The notes below the pieces were generated by a model. The model was not told where the DNA came from. It made no database searches and saw only the letters and a program-made list of their open reading frames with translations. A stretch of 64,000 nucleotides of DNA from positions 1,268,001 to 1,332,000 of the forward strand of contig NZ_JABTEZ010000001.1 of NCBI RefSeq assembly GCF_015711605.1, written 5' to 3'. The position numbers and the translations under genes were made by a program. Below are positions 49,999 through 61,254 of this stretch, in pieces (the first letter of the stretch is position 1; each line of letters begins with the position of its first letter). The DNA comes from Planomonospora sp. ID67723 (lineage in GTDB: Bacteria > Actinomycetota > Actinomycetes > Streptosporangiales > Streptosporangiaceae).

Positions 49999-51320
49999 GC
50001 GCCCCCTACGACGAGGCGACCGAGGGCAAGGTGTACACGGTCTCAGGCAACGACTGGACCGAACTGGTCGGCACGCTCAGCGGCCAGCAGGACGAGCAGC
50101 TCGTCGTCAACATGGGCCCGCAGCACCCGTCGACGCACGGTGTGCTCCGCCTGGTCCTGAACCTGGACGGCGAGACGGTCACCGAGGCCCGCACGGTCAT
50201 CGGCTACCTGCACACCGGCATCGAGAAGACCTGCGAGTACCGGACCTGGACGCAGGGGACCACGCTGGTCACCCGGATGGACTACCTCTCGCCGATCTTC
50301 AACGAGACCGCCTACTGCATGGCCGTGGAGAGGCTGCTGGGCATCACCGAGCAGATCCCCGAGCGCGCCCAGGCCATCCGCGTGATGACGATGGAGCTCA
50401 CCCGCATCTCCTCGCACATGGTGGCCATCGGCACCTTCGGCATGGAGCTGGGCGCCACCACGCCGTTCCTCTTCGGCTCCCGCGAGCGCGAGATGGTGCT
50501 CGACGTGATGGAGTACATCACCGGCCTGCGGATGAACATGGCCTACATCCGGCCCGGCGGGGTCTCCGTCGACCTGCCGGCCGGCGCCGTGGACAAGGTC
50601 GCCGAGCTGCTCAAGGTCATGCCGAAGCGCATCAAGGACATGCGCAAGATGCTCGACGCCAACCCGGTCTACCTGGCCCGGACCAAGGATGTCGCCTACC
50701 TCGACCTCACCGGCTGCATGGCGCTGGGCATCACCGGCCCGATGCTCCGGGCCGCGGGCCTGCCCTGGGACCTGCGCAAGTCGCAGCCCTACTGCGGGTA
50801 CGAGACCTACGACTTCGACGTCCCGACGGAGAAGACCGCCGACGTCTACGGCCGGTACCTCGTCCGGATCGCCGAGATGGAGGAGTCGCTCAAGATCATT
50901 GAGCAGGCCCTCGACCGGCTCTCCGGCCCGCTCAAGGGCGGCCGCGTGATGGTGGACGACAAGAAGATCGGCTGGCCCGCGCAGCTCGCTCTCGGTCCCG
51001 ACGGCTTCGGCAACTCGCCCGACCACATCGCGCACATCATGGGCGGTTCGATGGAAGCGCTGATCCACCACTTCAAGCTGGTGACCGAGGGCTTCCGGGT
51101 CCCGGCGGGGCAGGCCTACGCGAGCGTGGAGTCCCCGCGCGGCGAGCTGGGCGCCCACGTGGTCAGCGACGGCGGCACCAAGCCGTACCGCGTGCACTTC
51201 CGCGACCCGTCGTTCACGAACCTGCAGGCCGTACCGGCGACGTGCGAGGGCGGCATGGTCGCCGACGTCATCTCCGCCGTGGCCTCGATCGACCCGGTCA
51301 TGGGAGGTGTGGACCGATGA
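49995..51320 (+). CDS. nuoD: NADH-quinone oxidoreductase subunit D
   Basis: This 441-residue 49-kDa-type subunit lines the quinone cavity with NuoB. Landmarks are [16 protein letters not shown] with the quinone-site His, [35 protein letters not shown], and the end [15 protein letters not shown] 49995 overlaps the nuoC stop, and its stop overlaps the nuoE ATG. Confidence 0.97.
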   Translation: MSAPYDEATEGKVYTVSGNDWTELVGTLSGQQDEQLVVNMGPQHPSTHGVLRLVLNLDGETVTEARTVIGYLHTGIEKTCEYRTWTQGTTLVTRMDYLSPIFNETAYCMAVERLLGITEQIPERAQAIRVMTMELTRISSHMVAIGTFGMELGATTPFLFGSREREMVLDVMEYITGLRMNMAYIRPGGVSVDLPAGAVDKVAELLKVMPKRIKDMRKMLDANPVYLARTKDVAYLDLTGCMALGITGPMLRAAGLPWDLRKSQPYCGYETYDFDVPTEKTADVYGRYLVRIAEMEESLKIIEQALDRLSGPLKGGRVMVDDKKIGWPAQLALGPDGFGNSPDHIAHIMGGSMEALIHHFKLVTEGFRVPAGQAYASVESPRGELGAHVVSDGGTKPYRVHFRDPSFTNLQAVPATCEGGMVADVISAVASIDPVMGGVDR

Positions 51321-52279
51321 GCGGCGAGCCGACGAGTGAGCGGAGCGGTCAGCCGAGGGACGAGGCGGCCCGCGGAGCGAGCGAGGAGGGGAGCGCGACC
51401 CTGGGAACGGGCGGCGAGCCGACGAGTGAGCGGAGCGGTCAGCCGAGGGACGAGGCGGCCCGCGGAGCGAGCGAGGAGGGGAGCGCGACCTTGGAGACGG
51501 GTGGCGAGTCCGAGAAGAGTGCCGTGAGCTTCGCGAGTCACGGGGGGAGCGCGACCCTGGACCCCGCTGAGAAGGGGGTCGCGGTCCTGAGCCCGGGCGA
51601 GGAGGGGAGCGTGACCGCAGGCGGGAGCTACCCGCCGGAGGTCCGTGCCCGTCTGGAACAGGACGCCAAGGAGATCATCGTCCGCTATCCCAGGACGCGG
51701 TCGGCCCTGCTGCCCCTGCTGCACCTGGTGCAGTCGGAGGACGGCTACGTCTCGGACCGGGGCCAGGAGTTCTGCGCCGAGATGCTCGGCCTGACCAAGG
51801 CCGAGGTCGTGGGCGTGTCCACGTTCTACACGATGTACAAGCGCAGGCCGATGGGCGACTACCACGTCGGCGTGTGCATCAACACGCTCTGCGCGGTCAT
51901 GGGCGGCGACCAGATCTGGGAGGAGCTCTCCGAGCACGTCGGCGTCGGCCACGACGAGGCGACCCCGGACGGCAAGATCTCGCTGGAGCGGCTGGAGTGC
52001 AACGCCGCCTGCGACTTCGCCCCGGTGATGATGGTCAACTGGGAGTTCTTCGACAACCAGACCCCCGCCTCGGCCAAGCAGCTCGTCGACGACCTCCGCG
52101 ACGGCAAGGACGTGTCGCCGACCCGCGGCCCGAAGAAGCTGTGCACCTTCAAGGAGGCCTCCCGGGTGCTGTCCGGTCTGACCGACGACCTGGCCGGTGA
52201 CGGCCCCTCGGCGGCCGGAGCCTCCCTGGAGGGCCTGAAGGTCGCCAAGGCCAACGGATGGAAGGCCCCTGAGGCATGA
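51317..52279 (+). CDS. nuoE: NADH-quinone oxidoreductase subunit E with repeat-derived N-terminal extension
   Basis: This 320-residue subunit binds the N1a 2Fe-2S cluster: [15 protein letters not shown] and [15 protein letters not shown] give the four cysteines. The normal domain begins near residue 104 ([17 protein letters not shown]). The first about 104 residues are an extension containing two copies of a 30-residue unit ([18 protein letters not shown], then ASEEGSATL). A later internal start is possible. ATG 51317 overlaps the nuoD stop, which favours full translation. Confidence 0.93.
   Translation: MSGEPTSERSGQPRDEAARGASEEGSATLGTGGEPTSERSGQPRDEAARGASEEGSATLETGGESEKSAVSFASHGGSATLDPAEKGVAVLSPGEEGSVTAGGSYPPEVRARLEQDAKEIIVRYPRTRSALLPLLHLVQSEDGYVSDRGQEFCAEMLGLTKAEVVGVSTFYTMYKRRPMGDYHVGVCINTLCAVMGGDQIWEELSEHVGVGHDEATPDGKISLERLECNAACDFAPVMMVNWEFFDNQTPASAKQLVDDLRDGKDVSPTRGPKKLCTFKEASRVLSGLTDDLAGDGPSAAGASLEGLKVAKANGWKAPEA
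51321..51510 (+). repeat. 90-bp tandem repeat in nuoE
   Basis: Bases 51321-51410 and 51411-51500 are identical at 87 of 90 positions, with a partial third copy following (51501-51510). The period is 30 codons, so the nuoE frame is kept open. Confidence 0.95.
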
Positions 52280-53562
52280 CGACTCTCACTCCGGTCCTCA
52301 CCGCGAACTGGGACCGGCCCGACTCCTTCAAGCTCTCGGGCTACGGGGAGTACGAAGCCGCGAAGAAGGCGCTGGGCATGGACCCCGACGCCGTCATCCA
52401 GACGGTCAAGGACTCCGGGCTGCGCGGCCGCGGCGGCGCGGGCTTCCCCACCGGCATGAAGTGGGGCTTCATCCCGCAGGGCGACGGCAAGCCGCACTAC
52501 CTGGTGGTCAACGCCGACGAGTCCGAGCCGGGTACGTGCAAGGACATCCCGCTGATGATGGCCAACCCGCACTCGCTGGTGGAGGGCGTGATCATCACGT
52601 CCTACGCCATCCGTGCCAACCAGGCCTTCATCTACGTGCGCGGCGAGGTCCTGCACGTCATCCGCCGCCTGCACGCGGCCGTGCGCGAGGCCTACGAGGC
52701 CGGTTACCTCGGCAAGAACATCTTCGGCACCGGCTACGACCTCGAGCTGGTCGTGCACGCGGGCGCGGGCGCCTACATCTGCGGCGAGGAGACGGCTCTC
52801 CTCGACTCGCTGGAGGGGTATCGCGGTCAGCCCCGTCTCAAGCCTCCGTTCCCGGCGGTGGCGGGCCTCTACGCCTGCCCCACTGTGATCAACAACGTCG
52901 AGTCGGTCGCGAGTGTTCCCTCGATCGTCGCCAACGGCGCCGAGTGGTTCGCGGGCATGGGCACCGAGAAGTCGGCCGGGTTCGGCATCTTCTCGCTCTC
53001 CGGCCACGTCACCCGCCCCGGCCAGTACGAGGCCCCGCTCGGCATCACGCTGCGCGAGCTCCTCGACATGGCGGGCGGCATCCGCGCCGGCCACCGGCTG
53101 AAGTTCTGGACCCCCGGCGGGTCGAGCACCCCGATCTTCACCGACGAGCACCTGGACGTGCCGCTCGACTTCGAGTCGGTCGGCGCCAAGGGCTCCATGC
53201 TCGGCACCCGGGCCCTGCAGATCTTCGACGAGACGACCTGCGTGGTCCGTGCGGTGATGCGGTGGACCGAGTTCTACGCGCACGAGTCCTGCGGCAAGTG
53301 CACTCCCTGCCGGGAGGGCACCTACTGGCTCAAGCAGGTGCTCAAGAGGCTGGAGAAGGGTCAGGGCACCGAGGAGGACCTGACCACGATCACCGACATC
53401 GCCGACAACATCCTGGGCCGCTCCTTCTGCGCCCTGGGCGACGGCGCCACCAGCCCCATCCACTCGTCGGTGAAGTACTTCCGCGACGAGTACCTCAAGC
53501 ACTTCGAGATCGGCGGCTGCCCGTTCGATCACGCTCCCTCCACGGCGTGGGGGTACAAGTGA
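52276..53562 (+). CDS. nuoF: NADH-quinone oxidoreductase subunit F
   Basis: This 428-residue subunit oxidises NADH with FMN and holds cluster N3. [16 protein letters not shown] and [13 protein letters not shown] bind NADH and FMN, and [12 protein letters not shown] with SFCALGDGA supplies the four cluster cysteines. ATG 52276 overlaps the nuoE stop. The stop overlaps a GTG of the repeat ORF that follows. Confidence 0.97.
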   Translation: MTTLTPVLTANWDRPDSFKLSGYGEYEAAKKALGMDPDAVIQTVKDSGLRGRGGAGFPTGMKWGFIPQGDGKPHYLVVNADESEPGTCKDIPLMMANPHSLVEGVIITSYAIRANQAFIYVRGEVLHVIRRLHAAVREAYEAGYLGKNIFGTGYDLELVVHAGAGAYICGEETALLDSLEGYRGQPRLKPPFPAVAGLYACPTVINNVESVASVPSIVANGAEWFAGMGTEKSAGFGIFSLSGHVTRPGQYEAPLGITLRELLDMAGGIRAGHRLKFWTPGGSSTPIFTDEHLDVPLDFESVGAKGSMLGTRALQIFDETTCVVRAVMRWTEFYAHESCGKCTPCREGTYWLKQVLKRLEKGQGTEEDLTTITDIADNILGRSFCALGDGATSPIHSSVKYFRDEYLKHFEIGGCPFDHAPSTAWGYK

Positions 53563-53792
53563 GCGAGCGGAGCGAGCGAGCCAACGGGCACAGCAGCGTT
53601 CGCGAATGCGGACTCCGAGCCGTCAGGCGAGGAGGTCGTATGAGCGAGCGGAGCGAGCGAGCCAACGGGCACAGCAGCGTTCGCGAATGCGGACTCCGAG
53701 CCGTCAGGCGGGGAGATCGTATGAGCGAGCGGAGCGAGGGAGCCAATATGCACAGCACCTCGGTCATGGGGCCGACGGAGGAGGCGCCATGA
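53559..53792 (+). CDS. Repeat-built mini-ORF bridging nuoF and nuoG
   Basis: This 77-residue frame starts at a GTG overlapping the nuoF stop (GTGA) and ends with a TGA overlapping the nuoG ATG (ATGA). It is two 27-residue units, each beginning (V/M)[18 protein letters not shown], plus a partial third. Each later unit starts with ATG preceded by a GGAGG- or GGGGAG-like site, so each could also start translation. No known family; I infer a coupling spacer. Confidence 0.5.
   Translation: MSERSERANGHSSVRECGLRAVRRGGRMSERSERANGHSSVRECGLRAVRRGDRMSERSEGANMHSTSVMGPTEEAP
53560..53746 (+). repeat. 81-bp tandem repeat between nuoF and nuoG
   Basis: Copies lie at 53560-53640 and 53641-53721, with a partial copy from 53722. 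The unit starts TGAGCGAGCGGAGCGAGCGA. The period is 27 codons. Confidence 0.95.
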
Positions 53793-56212
53793 CGGTGGAA
53801 GCGACGACCCCGGCGCAGGCGCCGGTGGACCTGGTCACCCTGACCATCGACGGGTTCCAGGTGAGCGTCCCGAAGGGAACGCTGATCATCCGGGCGGCGG
53901 AGCTGCTCGGCATCCAGATCCCGCGCTTCTGCGACCACCCGTTGCTGGAGCCGGCCGCCAACTGCCGCCAGTGCCTGGTGGAGATCCCGGACGCGGGCAA
54001 CGGCCGCGGCTTCCCGAAGCCGCAGCCCTCCTGCGCCATCGAGGTCGCCCCCGGCATGGTGGTCCAGACCCAGCTCACCTCCCCGGTCGCGGAGAAGGCG
54101 CAGCGCGGTGTCATGGAGCTGCTGCTCATGAACCACCCGCTCGACTGTCCCGTCTGCGACAAGGGCGGCGAGTGCCCGCTGCAGAACCAGGCCATGTCCA
54201 ACGGCCAGGGCGAGAGCCGCTTCGAGGAGAAGAAGCGCGTCTTCGCCAAGCCGGTTCCGCTCTCGACCCAGGTGCTGCTGGACCGCGAGCGCTGCGTGCA
54301 GTGCGCCCGCTGCCTGCGCTTCTCCGACGAGATCGCCGGTGACCCGCTCATCGAGTTCTTCGAGCGCGGGGCCAAGGAGCAGGTCGGCACCGCCGACGGC
54401 AGGCCGTTCGAGTCCTACTTCTCCGGCAACACCATCCAGATCTGCCCGGTGGGCGCGCTGACCGGCTCCTCCTACCGGTTCCAGGCCCGCCCGTTCGACC
54501 TGGTCTCCACCCCCACCGCCTGCGAGCACTGCGCCAGCGGCTGCTCGCTCCGGACCGACCACCGCCGCGGCCGGGTCACCCGCCGCCTGGCCGGCAACGA
54601 CCCGGATGTCAACGAGGAGTGGAACTGCGACAAGGGACGCTGGGCCTTCACCTACGCCACCCAGCCCGACCGGCTCAAGACCCCGCTCATCCGTGACGAG
54701 GACGGCTTCCTCGTCCCGGCCTCCTGGCCCGAGGCGCTCGCCGCCGCGGCCAAGGGGCTCGCGGCGGCCCGCGGTCGCGCGGGCGTGCTGGTCGGCGGGC
54801 GGGCCACGGTCGAGGAGGCGTACGGCTACGCCAAGTTCGCCCGGATCGCCCTCCACACCAACGACGTCGACTTCCGTGCCCGGCCGCACTCCGCCGAGGA
54901 GACGCAGTTCCTCGCGCACGCCGTCGCGGGCAAGGGCATCGAGGTGCGCTACCGCGACCTGGAGGCGGCCCCGGCCGTGCTCCTGGCCGGTTTCGAGCCC
55001 GAGGAGGAGTCGCCGATCGTCTTCCTGCGGCTGCGCAAGGCGTGGCGGAAGAAGGGGCTGAAGGTCTTCGCCGTCGCGCCGTTCGCCACCCCCGCGCTGG
55101 CCAAGGTGAGCGGCACGCTCGTCCCGGCGGTGCCCGGTGCCGAGGCCGAGGCGATCGGAGCCCTGATCTCCGGTGACTCGCCCGCCGCCGAGGCGCTCAA
55201 GCAGCCCGGCGCGGTCATCCTCGTCGGCGAGCGGCTCGCCACCGCCCCGGGTGCGCTCTCCGCCCTCCTGAGGCTCGCCGAGGCGAGCGGCGCCCGGCTG
55301 GCCTGGGTTCCGCGTCGAGCCGGCGAGCGCGGGGCCGTCGAGGCCGGGGCGATGCCGAACCTGCTCCCGATCGGCCGTCCGGTCGCGGACGAGGCCGCCC
55401 GCGCCGAGGTGGCCCGGGCCTGGAACGTCGCCTCGCTGCCCGACATCCCGGGGCGCGACACCTCCGCCATCCTGGCGGCGGCGCTGCACGAGGACCTCGA
55501 CGCCCTCGTCATCGCCGGGTTCGACCCCTACGACCTGGCCGACCCCGAGGCCGCCCTGGCGGCCCTGGAGAACACGCCGTTCATCGTCAGCCTGGAGCAG
55601 CGCGCCAGCGCGGTCACCGACCGCGCCGACGTGGTGCTGCCGATCGCCGCCGTGGCAGAGAAGTCCGGCACGTTCGTCAACTGGGAGGGACGCGGCCGTA
55701 CCTTCGAGGAGGCCCTGCCGGTCCCCGGGGTGATGAGCGACCTGCGGGCGATCTCCGCGATCGCCGACCACATGGACGTGCACCTGGGACTGCCGGACCC
55801 GGCCGCCGCCCGCCGCGAGCTCGCCTCGATCGGCGCATGGCGCGGCGCGCGGGCCGAGGCCCCGCGGGTGAGCTTCCGGGCGGGCGCCACCGCGCAGGCC
55901 GGCGAGGCCGTCCTCGCCACCTGGCACCGGCTGCTCGACGACGGCCGCCTCCAGGTCGGCGAGCCGTACCTCGCGGGCACCGCTCCCGTGGCCGAGGCGC
56001 TGCTGTCGGCGGCCACCGCGGCCGAGGCGGGCGTCGCCGACGGCGACAAGATCACTGTTACCTCCGGGCGGGGCTCGCTGAGCCTGCCGGTGCGGATCGC
56101 CGACCTGCCCGACCGGGTGGTGTGGCTGCCGGCCAACTCCGGCGGCTGCTCGGTCACCCGCGACCTGCGCGCCGTCGCCGGTGACATCGTCAAGATCGGA
56201 AGTGCCTCATGA
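53789..56212 (+). CDS. nuoG: NADH-quinone oxidoreductase subunit G
   Basis: This 807-residue iron-sulfur subunit has an N-terminal ferredoxin domain ([20 protein letters not shown]), N4/N5-type ligands ([29 protein letters not shown]), a further cysteine block in [11 protein letters not shown], and a molybdopterin-oxidoreductase-like domain to the end. ATG 53789 has GGAGGA upstream and overlaps the bridging ORF. Its stop overlaps another linker mini-ORF. Confidence 0.96.
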   Translation: MTVEATTPAQAPVDLVTLTIDGFQVSVPKGTLIIRAAELLGIQIPRFCDHPLLEPAANCRQCLVEIPDAGNGRGFPKPQPSCAIEVAPGMVVQTQLTSPVAEKAQRGVMELLLMNHPLDCPVCDKGGECPLQNQAMSNGQGESRFEEKKRVFAKPVPLSTQVLLDRERCVQCARCLRFSDEIAGDPLIEFFERGAKEQVGTADGRPFESYFSGNTIQICPVGALTGSSYRFQARPFDLVSTPTACEHCASGCSLRTDHRRGRVTRRLAGNDPDVNEEWNCDKGRWAFTYATQPDRLKTPLIRDEDGFLVPASWPEALAAAAKGLAAARGRAGVLVGGRATVEEAYGYAKFARIALHTNDVDFRARPHSAEETQFLAHAVAGKGIEVRYRDLEAAPAVLLAGFEPEEESPIVFLRLRKAWRKKGLKVFAVAPFATPALAKVSGTLVPAVPGAEAEAIGALISGDSPAAEALKQPGAVILVGERLATAPGALSALLRLAEASGARLAWVPRRAGERGAVEAGAMPNLLPIGRPVADEAARAEVARAWNVASLPDIPGRDTSAILAAALHEDLDALVIAGFDPYDLADPEAALAALENTPFIVSLEQRASAVTDRADVVLPIAAVAEKSGTFVNWEGRGRTFEEALPVPGVMSDLRAISAIADHMDVHLGLPDPAAARRELASIGAWRGARAEAPRVSFRAGATAQAGEAVLATWHRLLDDGRLQVGEPYLAGTAPVAEALLSAATAAEAGVADGDKITVTSGRGSLSLPVRIADLPDRVVWLPANSGGCSVTRDLRAVAGDIVKIGSAS

Positions 56213-56295
56213 GCATGGGCGGGAGAGAACCCGACGCAGTGAGCGAAGCGGTCCGCGAGGTGCGAGCGGCCCGCGCAGCGAACGGGGAGTGGTGA
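56209..56295 (+). CDS. Linker mini-ORF between nuoG and nuoH
   Basis: This 28-residue frame starts at the ATG overlapping the nuoG stop and ends [15 protein letters not shown]. Its TGA overlaps a GTG that opens a four-codon frame (VSDL) whose TGA overlaps the nuoH ATG (56303). The design is the same as the nuoB/nuoC linker. No known family. Confidence 0.45.
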   Translation: MSMGGREPDAVSEAVREVRAARAANGEW

Positions 56296-56305
56296 GCGAC
56301 CTATG
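56251..56305 (+). repeat. Linker repeat, copy 2
   Basis: This is the second copy of the nuoB/nuoC linker sequence, 47 of 52 positions identical. It ends at the nuoH ATG. Confidence 0.85.
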
Positions 56306-57694
56306 AACGCATGGTCTCTTCTCGCGGCCGCGCCGGCCGATCCGACCCTCGACGACTTCGGCAAGGATCCCATCGGGATCGTCATCTTCAAGTCCGCGGT
56401 CATCTTCATCGTCCTGATGCTGGGCGTGCTCTTCGGCGTGTGGTTCGAGCGCAAGCTCATCTCCCGCATGCAGAACCGGTACGGCCCCAACCGGGCGGGC
56501 AAGTTCGGCCTGCTCCAGTCGGTGGCCGACGGCCTGAAGATGGGTCTGAAGGAAGACCTGATGCCGCGGACCGTGGACAAGGTGATCTACTTCATCGCCC
56601 CGGTCGTGCTCTCGGTCCCCGCCTTCATGGCCTTCTCGGTCATCCCGATGGGTCCGAAGGTCAACCTGTTCGGCACCGAGACGCCGCTGCAGCTGACCGA
56701 CCTGCCGGTCGCGGTGCTGCTGGTGCTGGCCATGGCCTCCATCGGCGTCTACGGCATCGTGCTCGCCGGGTGGGGCTCCCGCTCGCCGTACTCGATGCTG
56801 GGCGGCCTGCGCGCGAGCGCGCAGGTGGTCTCCTACGAGATCGCGATGGGCCTGTCGTTCGTGGGCGTGTTCCTGTTCGCGGGCACCCTGTCCACCTCGG
56901 GCATCGTCGCCGCGCAGGCGAGCGGGAACACGCTCTCGCTGGGCGGCCTCGACATCCCGATGCCCTCGTGGTACATGATCCTGCTGCTCCCGTCCTTCCT
57001 GATCTACATCGTGACGATGCTGGGCGAGACCAACCGCGTCCCGTTCGACCTGCCCGAGGGTGAGGGCGAGCTGGTCGGCGGCTTCCAGACCGAGTACTCC
57101 AACTCGCTGAAGTTCGCGGTCATCATGCTCGCCGAGTACGTCAACGTCTTCGTGGTCTCGGCCGTGTCGATCACCCTGTTCATGGGCGGCTGGCGGGCCC
57201 CGGCTCCGATCACCACCTTCTGGCCGGAGGCCAACACCGGCTACTGGCCGCTGCTGTGGTTCTTCCTGAAGATGGTGCTCCTGTTCGCCTTCTTCATCTG
57301 GTGCCGCGCCTCGCTGCCGCGTGTGCGCTACGACCAGCTCATGGCCCTCGGCTGGAAGATCCTCATCCCGGTCAACCTGGGCTGGATCCTGCTGGTCGCC
57401 ACCGTGCGCGCCCTGCAGATCGAGGGCGTCGACCGGACCATGGTGATGATCCTGGGCGCCCTGGTCGTCGTCGGGTGCTTCGCGATCTGGCTGCGCTTCG
57501 ACACCGTCCTGCAGCGGCGCAAGGAGAGCAGGGCCGCGCAGGTCGAGGCCGAGTTCGAGCAACTCCAGGCCGAGCCGGCCGCCGGCGGCTTCCCGGTGCC
57601 TCCGCTGGACCTGCCGCACTACCGCGGGGCGGCGGCGGCCATTGCGGAGACGCGCGCAAACAAGACAGCGGAGGTTCCCAGTGGGAGCAACTGA
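56303..57694 (+). CDS. nuoH: NADH-quinone oxidoreductase subunit H
   Basis: This 463-residue membrane subunit sits at the heel, next to the quinone channel. It shows [18 protein letters not shown], the loop [20 protein letters not shown], and [17 protein letters not shown]. The C-terminal extension of about 60 residues after the last helix is typical of actinobacterial NuoH. It overlaps nuoI by 14 bases. Confidence 0.97.
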   Translation: MNAWSLLAAAPADPTLDDFGKDPIGIVIFKSAVIFIVLMLGVLFGVWFERKLISRMQNRYGPNRAGKFGLLQSVADGLKMGLKEDLMPRTVDKVIYFIAPVVLSVPAFMAFSVIPMGPKVNLFGTETPLQLTDLPVAVLLVLAMASIGVYGIVLAGWGSRSPYSMLGGLRASAQVVSYEIAMGLSFVGVFLFAGTLSTSGIVAAQASGNTLSLGGLDIPMPSWYMILLLPSFLIYIVTMLGETNRVPFDLPEGEGELVGGFQTEYSNSLKFAVIMLAEYVNVFVVSAVSITLFMGGWRAPAPITTFWPEANTGYWPLLWFFLKMVLLFAFFIWCRASLPRVRYDQLMALGWKILIPVNLGWILLVATVRALQIEGVDRTMVMILGALVVVGCFAIWLRFDTVLQRRKESRAAQVEAEFEQLQAEPAAGGFPVPPLDLPHYRGAAAAIAETRANKTAEVPSGSN

Positions 57695-58196
57695 TTGGCT
57701 CAACCCCATCAAGGGGTTCGGCGTGACCTTCCACACGATGTTCAAGAAGGTCGAGACGGTCAACTACCCCGAGGAGAAGCGGCCCACGGCTCCGCGCTTC
57801 CACGGCCGGCACCAGCTCAACCGCTGGCCCGACGGTCTGGAGAAGTGCGTCGGCTGCGAGCTGTGCGCCTGGGCGTGCCCGGCCGACGCGATCTACGTCG
57901 AGGGCGCCGACAACACCGAGACCGAGCGCTTCTCGCCGGGCGAGCGCTACGGGCGCACCTACCAGATCAACTATCTGCGGTGCATCCTGTGCGGCCTGTG
58001 CATCGAGGCTTGCCCGACCCGTGCGCTGACCATGACCAACGAATACGAGCTCGCCGACTCGACCCGTGAGAGCCTCATCTACACCAAGGAGATGCTCCTC
58101 GCGCCGCTCGGTCCGGGTATGGAGGCGCCGCCCCACGCCATGCGTCTCGGCGAGACCGAAGAGGACTACTACCGGCTGGGACGCAACAATGGGTGA
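57681..58196 (+). CDS. nuoI: NADH-quinone oxidoreductase subunit I
   Basis: This 171-residue ferredoxin-type subunit holds two 4Fe-4S clusters (N6a and N6b): [12 protein letters not shown] and [15 protein letters not shown] 57681 with GGAGG upstream gives the normal start ([17 protein letters not shown]). It overlaps nuoJ by 8 bases. Confidence 0.97.
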   Translation: MGATDWLNPIKGFGVTFHTMFKKVETVNYPEEKRPTAPRFHGRHQLNRWPDGLEKCVGCELCAWACPADAIYVEGADNTETERFSPGERYGRTYQINYLRCILCGLCIEACPTRALTMTNEYELADSTRESLIYTKEMLLAPLGPGMEAPPHAMRLGETEEDYYRLGRNNG

Positions 58197-59040
58197 GACC
58201 ATCACGTTCTGGGTGCTGGCGGTCGTTTCCGTATCCGCCGCCCTCGGGCTCGTCTTCAGCCGCAAGGCGGTCTACTCGGCCCTGATGCTGGGTGTGGTCA
58301 TGCTCTCGCTGGCCGTGCTCTACGCCGTCCAGGAGGCGCCCTTCCTCGCCGCGGTGCAGATCATCGTCTACACCGGCGCGGTCATGATGCTCTTCCTGTT
58401 CGTGCTGATGCTCGTCGGCGTGGACTCCTCCGACTCCCTGGTCGAGACGATCAGGGGACAGCGCTTCTGGGCGATCGTCGCGGGACTGGGCTTCGCGCTC
58501 CTGCTGGCCCTGGCGATCGGCAACGTGGTGTTCGGCCCGGCGGCGGGCATGGGCGGGGTCGTGACCGGCAGGGACGGCTACATGCCCGCGCTGGCCGCGG
58601 AGATCTTCACCAGGCACGTCTTCGCCTTCGAAGTCACCTCGGCGCTGCTGATCACCGCCGCGCTCGGCGCGATGGTGCTGGCCCACCGCGAGCGGGTCCG
58701 GCCCAAGGCTACCCAGCGCGACCTGGCCCGCGCCCGCTTCGCCGGTCCGCAGCCCTCGCCGCTGCCCGGCCCCGGCACCTACGCCCTGCACAACGCCATC
58801 GACATGCCGGCCCTGCTGCCGGACGGCTCGGTGGCCGCCACCTCCATCAACAGGGTGCTCGCCCGGCACGAGCTGGAGGAGGGCTTCGCGCCGACCGACC
58901 CGGAGAAGGCCGCGCTCATCAGGCAGGTCCTGGAGAAGGACGCGGCCAGGGACGCGGATCCGGTCGAGGGCGACAAGCCCATCCAGGTGAAGGACGCGCT
59001 CCAGGACGAGAACGCGCTTCAGGAGGAGGACGGCAAGTGA
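58189..59040 (+). CDS. nuoJ: NADH-quinone oxidoreductase subunit J
   Basis: This 283-residue membrane subunit has five helices. The conserved third helix region reads [20 protein letters not shown] (with the pi-bulge Tyr). The tail of about 100 residues after the last helix is hydrophilic and longer than in E. coli. ATG 58189 overlaps the nuoI end, and its stop overlaps the nuoK GTG. Confidence 0.96.
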   Translation: MGETITFWVLAVVSVSAALGLVFSRKAVYSALMLGVVMLSLAVLYAVQEAPFLAAVQIIVYTGAVMMLFLFVLMLVGVDSSDSLVETIRGQRFWAIVAGLGFALLLALAIGNVVFGPAAGMGGVVTGRDGYMPALAAEIFTRHVFAFEVTSALLITAALGAMVLAHRERVRPKATQRDLARARFAGPQPSPLPGPGTYALHNAIDMPALLPDGSVAATSINRVLARHELEEGFAPTDPEKAALIRQVLEKDAARDADPVEGDKPIQVKDALQDENALQEEDGK

Positions 59041-59333
59041 CGACCCACTACCTGGTGCTCTCCGCGCTGCTGTTCGCGATCGGCGGCGTCGGCGTGCTGC
59101 TGCGGCGCAACGCGATCGTGGTGTTCATGTGCGTGGAGCTCATGCTCAACGCGTGCAACCTGGCGTTCGTCACCTTCGCCCGGCAGCACGGCAACCTGGA
59201 CGGCCAGCTCATCGCGTTCTTCGTGATGGTGGTGGCCGCGGCGGAGGTCGTGATCGGCCTCGCCATCATTGTGATGATCTTCCGAACCCGCAGGTCGGCG
59301 TCCGTGGACGACGCCAACCTGCTGAAGTACTGA
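59037..59333 (+). CDS. nuoK: NADH-quinone oxidoreductase subunit K
   Basis: This 98-residue antiporter-like small subunit has three helices and two buried glutamates: [16 protein letters not shown] and [17 protein letters not shown] 59037 overlaps the nuoJ stop. nuoL follows after 10 bases. Confidence 0.97.
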   Translation: MTTHYLVLSALLFAIGGVGVLLRRNAIVVFMCVELMLNACNLAFVTFARQHGNLDGQLIAFFVMVVAAAEVVIGLAIIVMIFRTRRSASVDDANLLKY

Positions 59334-59343
59334 GGGGTGCCCG

Positions 59344-61254
59344 GTGCAATCTCCTGCTGAGATCGTCCAGCACTCCGGTGGGGTGATCGGGGTCTCCTGG
59401 CTGATGATCGCGCTGCCGCTGCTCGGTGCCGCGATCCTGCTGCTGGGCGGGCGCCGTACCGACAAGTGGGGCCACCTCCTCGGCGTGCTGATGTCGCTGG
59501 GCGCGTTCGCGGTGGCCGTCGCCTCCTTCGTGGAGCTGCTCGGCCTGCCCGAAGGCGAGCGCCGCCGCGGGATGAGCCTGTACGAGTTCATCCCCGGCAT
59601 GGTGGACCTGGGCATGCTGGTCGACCCGCTGTCGATCAGCTTCGCCCTGCTGATCACGGGTGTGGGATCGCTGATCCACATCTACTCGATCGGCTACATG
59701 TCGCACGACCACGACCGCCGCCGGTTCTTCGCCTACCTCAACCTGTTCGTCGCGGCCATGCTCCTGCTGGTCCTGTCGGACAACTACATCGGGCTGTTCA
59801 TCGGCTGGGAGGGCGTGGGTCTCGCCTCCTACCTGCTGATCGGGTTCTGGCAGTTCAAGCCCACCGCCGCCACCGCCGCCCAGAAGGCGTTCATCGTCAA
59901 CCGGGTCGGCGACTTCGGCCTGCTGATCGCGATCTTCACGATCTGGACGACGTTCGGCTCGCTGGCCTTCCGCGACCTCACCGCCGACGTGACCGGCCAG
60001 GCCTCGCAGGGCACGCTGACCGCCGTCGGCCTGCTGCTCCTGCTCGGCGCCTGCGGCAAGTCCGCCCAGCTCCCGCTGCAGTCCTGGCTCCTGGACGCGA
60101 TGGAGGGCCCGACCCCGGTCTCGGCCCTCATCCACGCCGCGACCATGGTCACCGCAGGCGTCTACCTGGTCGTCCGGTCCGGCGCCTTCTTCGAGGCCGC
60201 CCCGACCGCGCAGCTGGCCGTCACCATCGTCGGCGTCGCCACGCTGCTCGCCGGTGCGATCATCGGTTGTGCCAAGGACGACATCAAGAAGGGCCTGGCC
60301 GGTTCGACGATGTCGCAGATCGGCTACATGATGCTGGGCGCGGGCCTCGGCCCGGCGGGTTACGCCTTCGCCATCGGCCACCTGATCACGCACGGCTTCT
60401 TCAAGGCCAACATGTTCCTCGGGGCGGGCTCGGTCATGCACGCCATGAACGACGAGGTCGACATGCGCCGGTACGGCGGGCTGTTCTCCGTCATGAAGAT
60501 CACCGCCGTGACGTTCGTCATCGGCTACCTGGCGATCATCGGTTTCCCGCTGCTGTCCGGTTACTACACCAAGGAAGGCATCATCGAGACGGCCATGCAC
60601 CACAACCCGGTGCTGGGCTGGCTCGCCGTCCTGGGCGCCGGTCTGACCGGCTTCTACATGTCGCGGATGGTCTTCATGACCTTCTTCGGCAAGAAGCGCT
60701 GGGCCGACGACGCCCACCCGCACGAGTCGCCCGCGGTGATGACCTGGCCGCTGATCATCCTGTCCGTCGGCTCGATCGGCCTGGGCGCGTTCCTGGTCCT
60801 GGGCAACCGGTTCATGACCTTCCTGAGCCCGGCGGTCGGCCTGCCCGACCCGGTGCCGACGCCCCACGTCTTCGGCGTCGGCACCGCCGCCCTGGCCACG
60901 CTCGCGCTGGTCGCCGTCGGCGCCGCCTTCGCCTGGTTCCGGTACGGCGCCGCCGAGGTGCCCGCCCTTGCCCCGCGCGGCTCGTTCCTCACCGCCTTCG
61001 CCCGCCGCGACCTGTACGGTGACGCCCTGAACGAGGCGCTGCTCATGCGCCCCGGCCAGTGGCTGACCCGGATCGCGGTGTTCTTCGACAACCGGGGCGT
61101 CGACGGCCTGGTGAACGGGCTGGCCGCGGGGATCGGCGGGACCTCCGGGCGGCTGCGCCGCGTGCAGACCGGGTACGTCCGGTCGTACGCGCTGTCCATC
61201 CTCTTCGGTGCCGCCGCCGTCGTTGGCGCGCTGCTCTACGTAGGGAACATGTGA
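59344..61254 (+). CDS. nuoL: NADH-quinone oxidoreductase subunit L
   Basis: This 636-residue antiporter-like proton-pumping subunit, furthest along the membrane arm, shows [38 protein letters not shown] with the key Lys, and [18 protein letters not shown]. The C-terminal lateral helix region is present. GTG 59344. The stop overlaps the nuoM ATG (TGATG). Confidence 0.97.
   Translation: MQSPAEIVQHSGGVIGVSWLMIALPLLGAAILLLGGRRTDKWGHLLGVLMSLGAFAVAVASFVELLGLPEGERRRGMSLYEFIPGMVDLGMLVDPLSISFALLITGVGSLIHIYSIGYMSHDHDRRRFFAYLNLFVAAMLLLVLSDNYIGLFIGWEGVGLASYLLIGFWQFKPTAATAAQKAFIVNRVGDFGLLIAIFTIWTTFGSLAFRDLTADVTGQASQGTLTAVGLLLLLGACGKSAQLPLQSWLLDAMEGPTPVSALIHAATMVTAGVYLVVRSGAFFEAAPTAQLAVTIVGVATLLAGAIIGCAKDDIKKGLAGSTMSQIGYMMLGAGLGPAGYAFAIGHLITHGFFKANMFLGAGSVMHAMNDEVDMRRYGGLFSVMKITAVTFVIGYLAIIGFPLLSGYYTKEGIIETAMHHNPVLGWLAVLGAGLTGFYMSRMVFMTFFGKKRWADDAHPHESPAVMTWPLIILSVGSIGLGAFLVLGNRFMTFLSPAVGLPDPVPTPHVFGVGTAALATLALVAVGAAFAWFRYGAAEVPALAPRGSFLTAFARRDLYGDALNEALLMRPGQWLTRIAVFFDNRGVDGLVNGLAAGIGGTSGRLRRVQTGYVRSYALSILFGAAAVVGALLYVGNM

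Noticed and set aside
53559-53792. CRISPR-like array interpretation of the 81-bp repeats
   Set aside because: The repeats are directly adjacent with no unique spacers and are codon-phased; no cas genes nearby.
53495-55927. Minus-strand 810-codon frame opposite nuoG
   Set aside because: Shadow frame; its SLAPLAH repeats are just the reverse reading of the 81-bp repeat.
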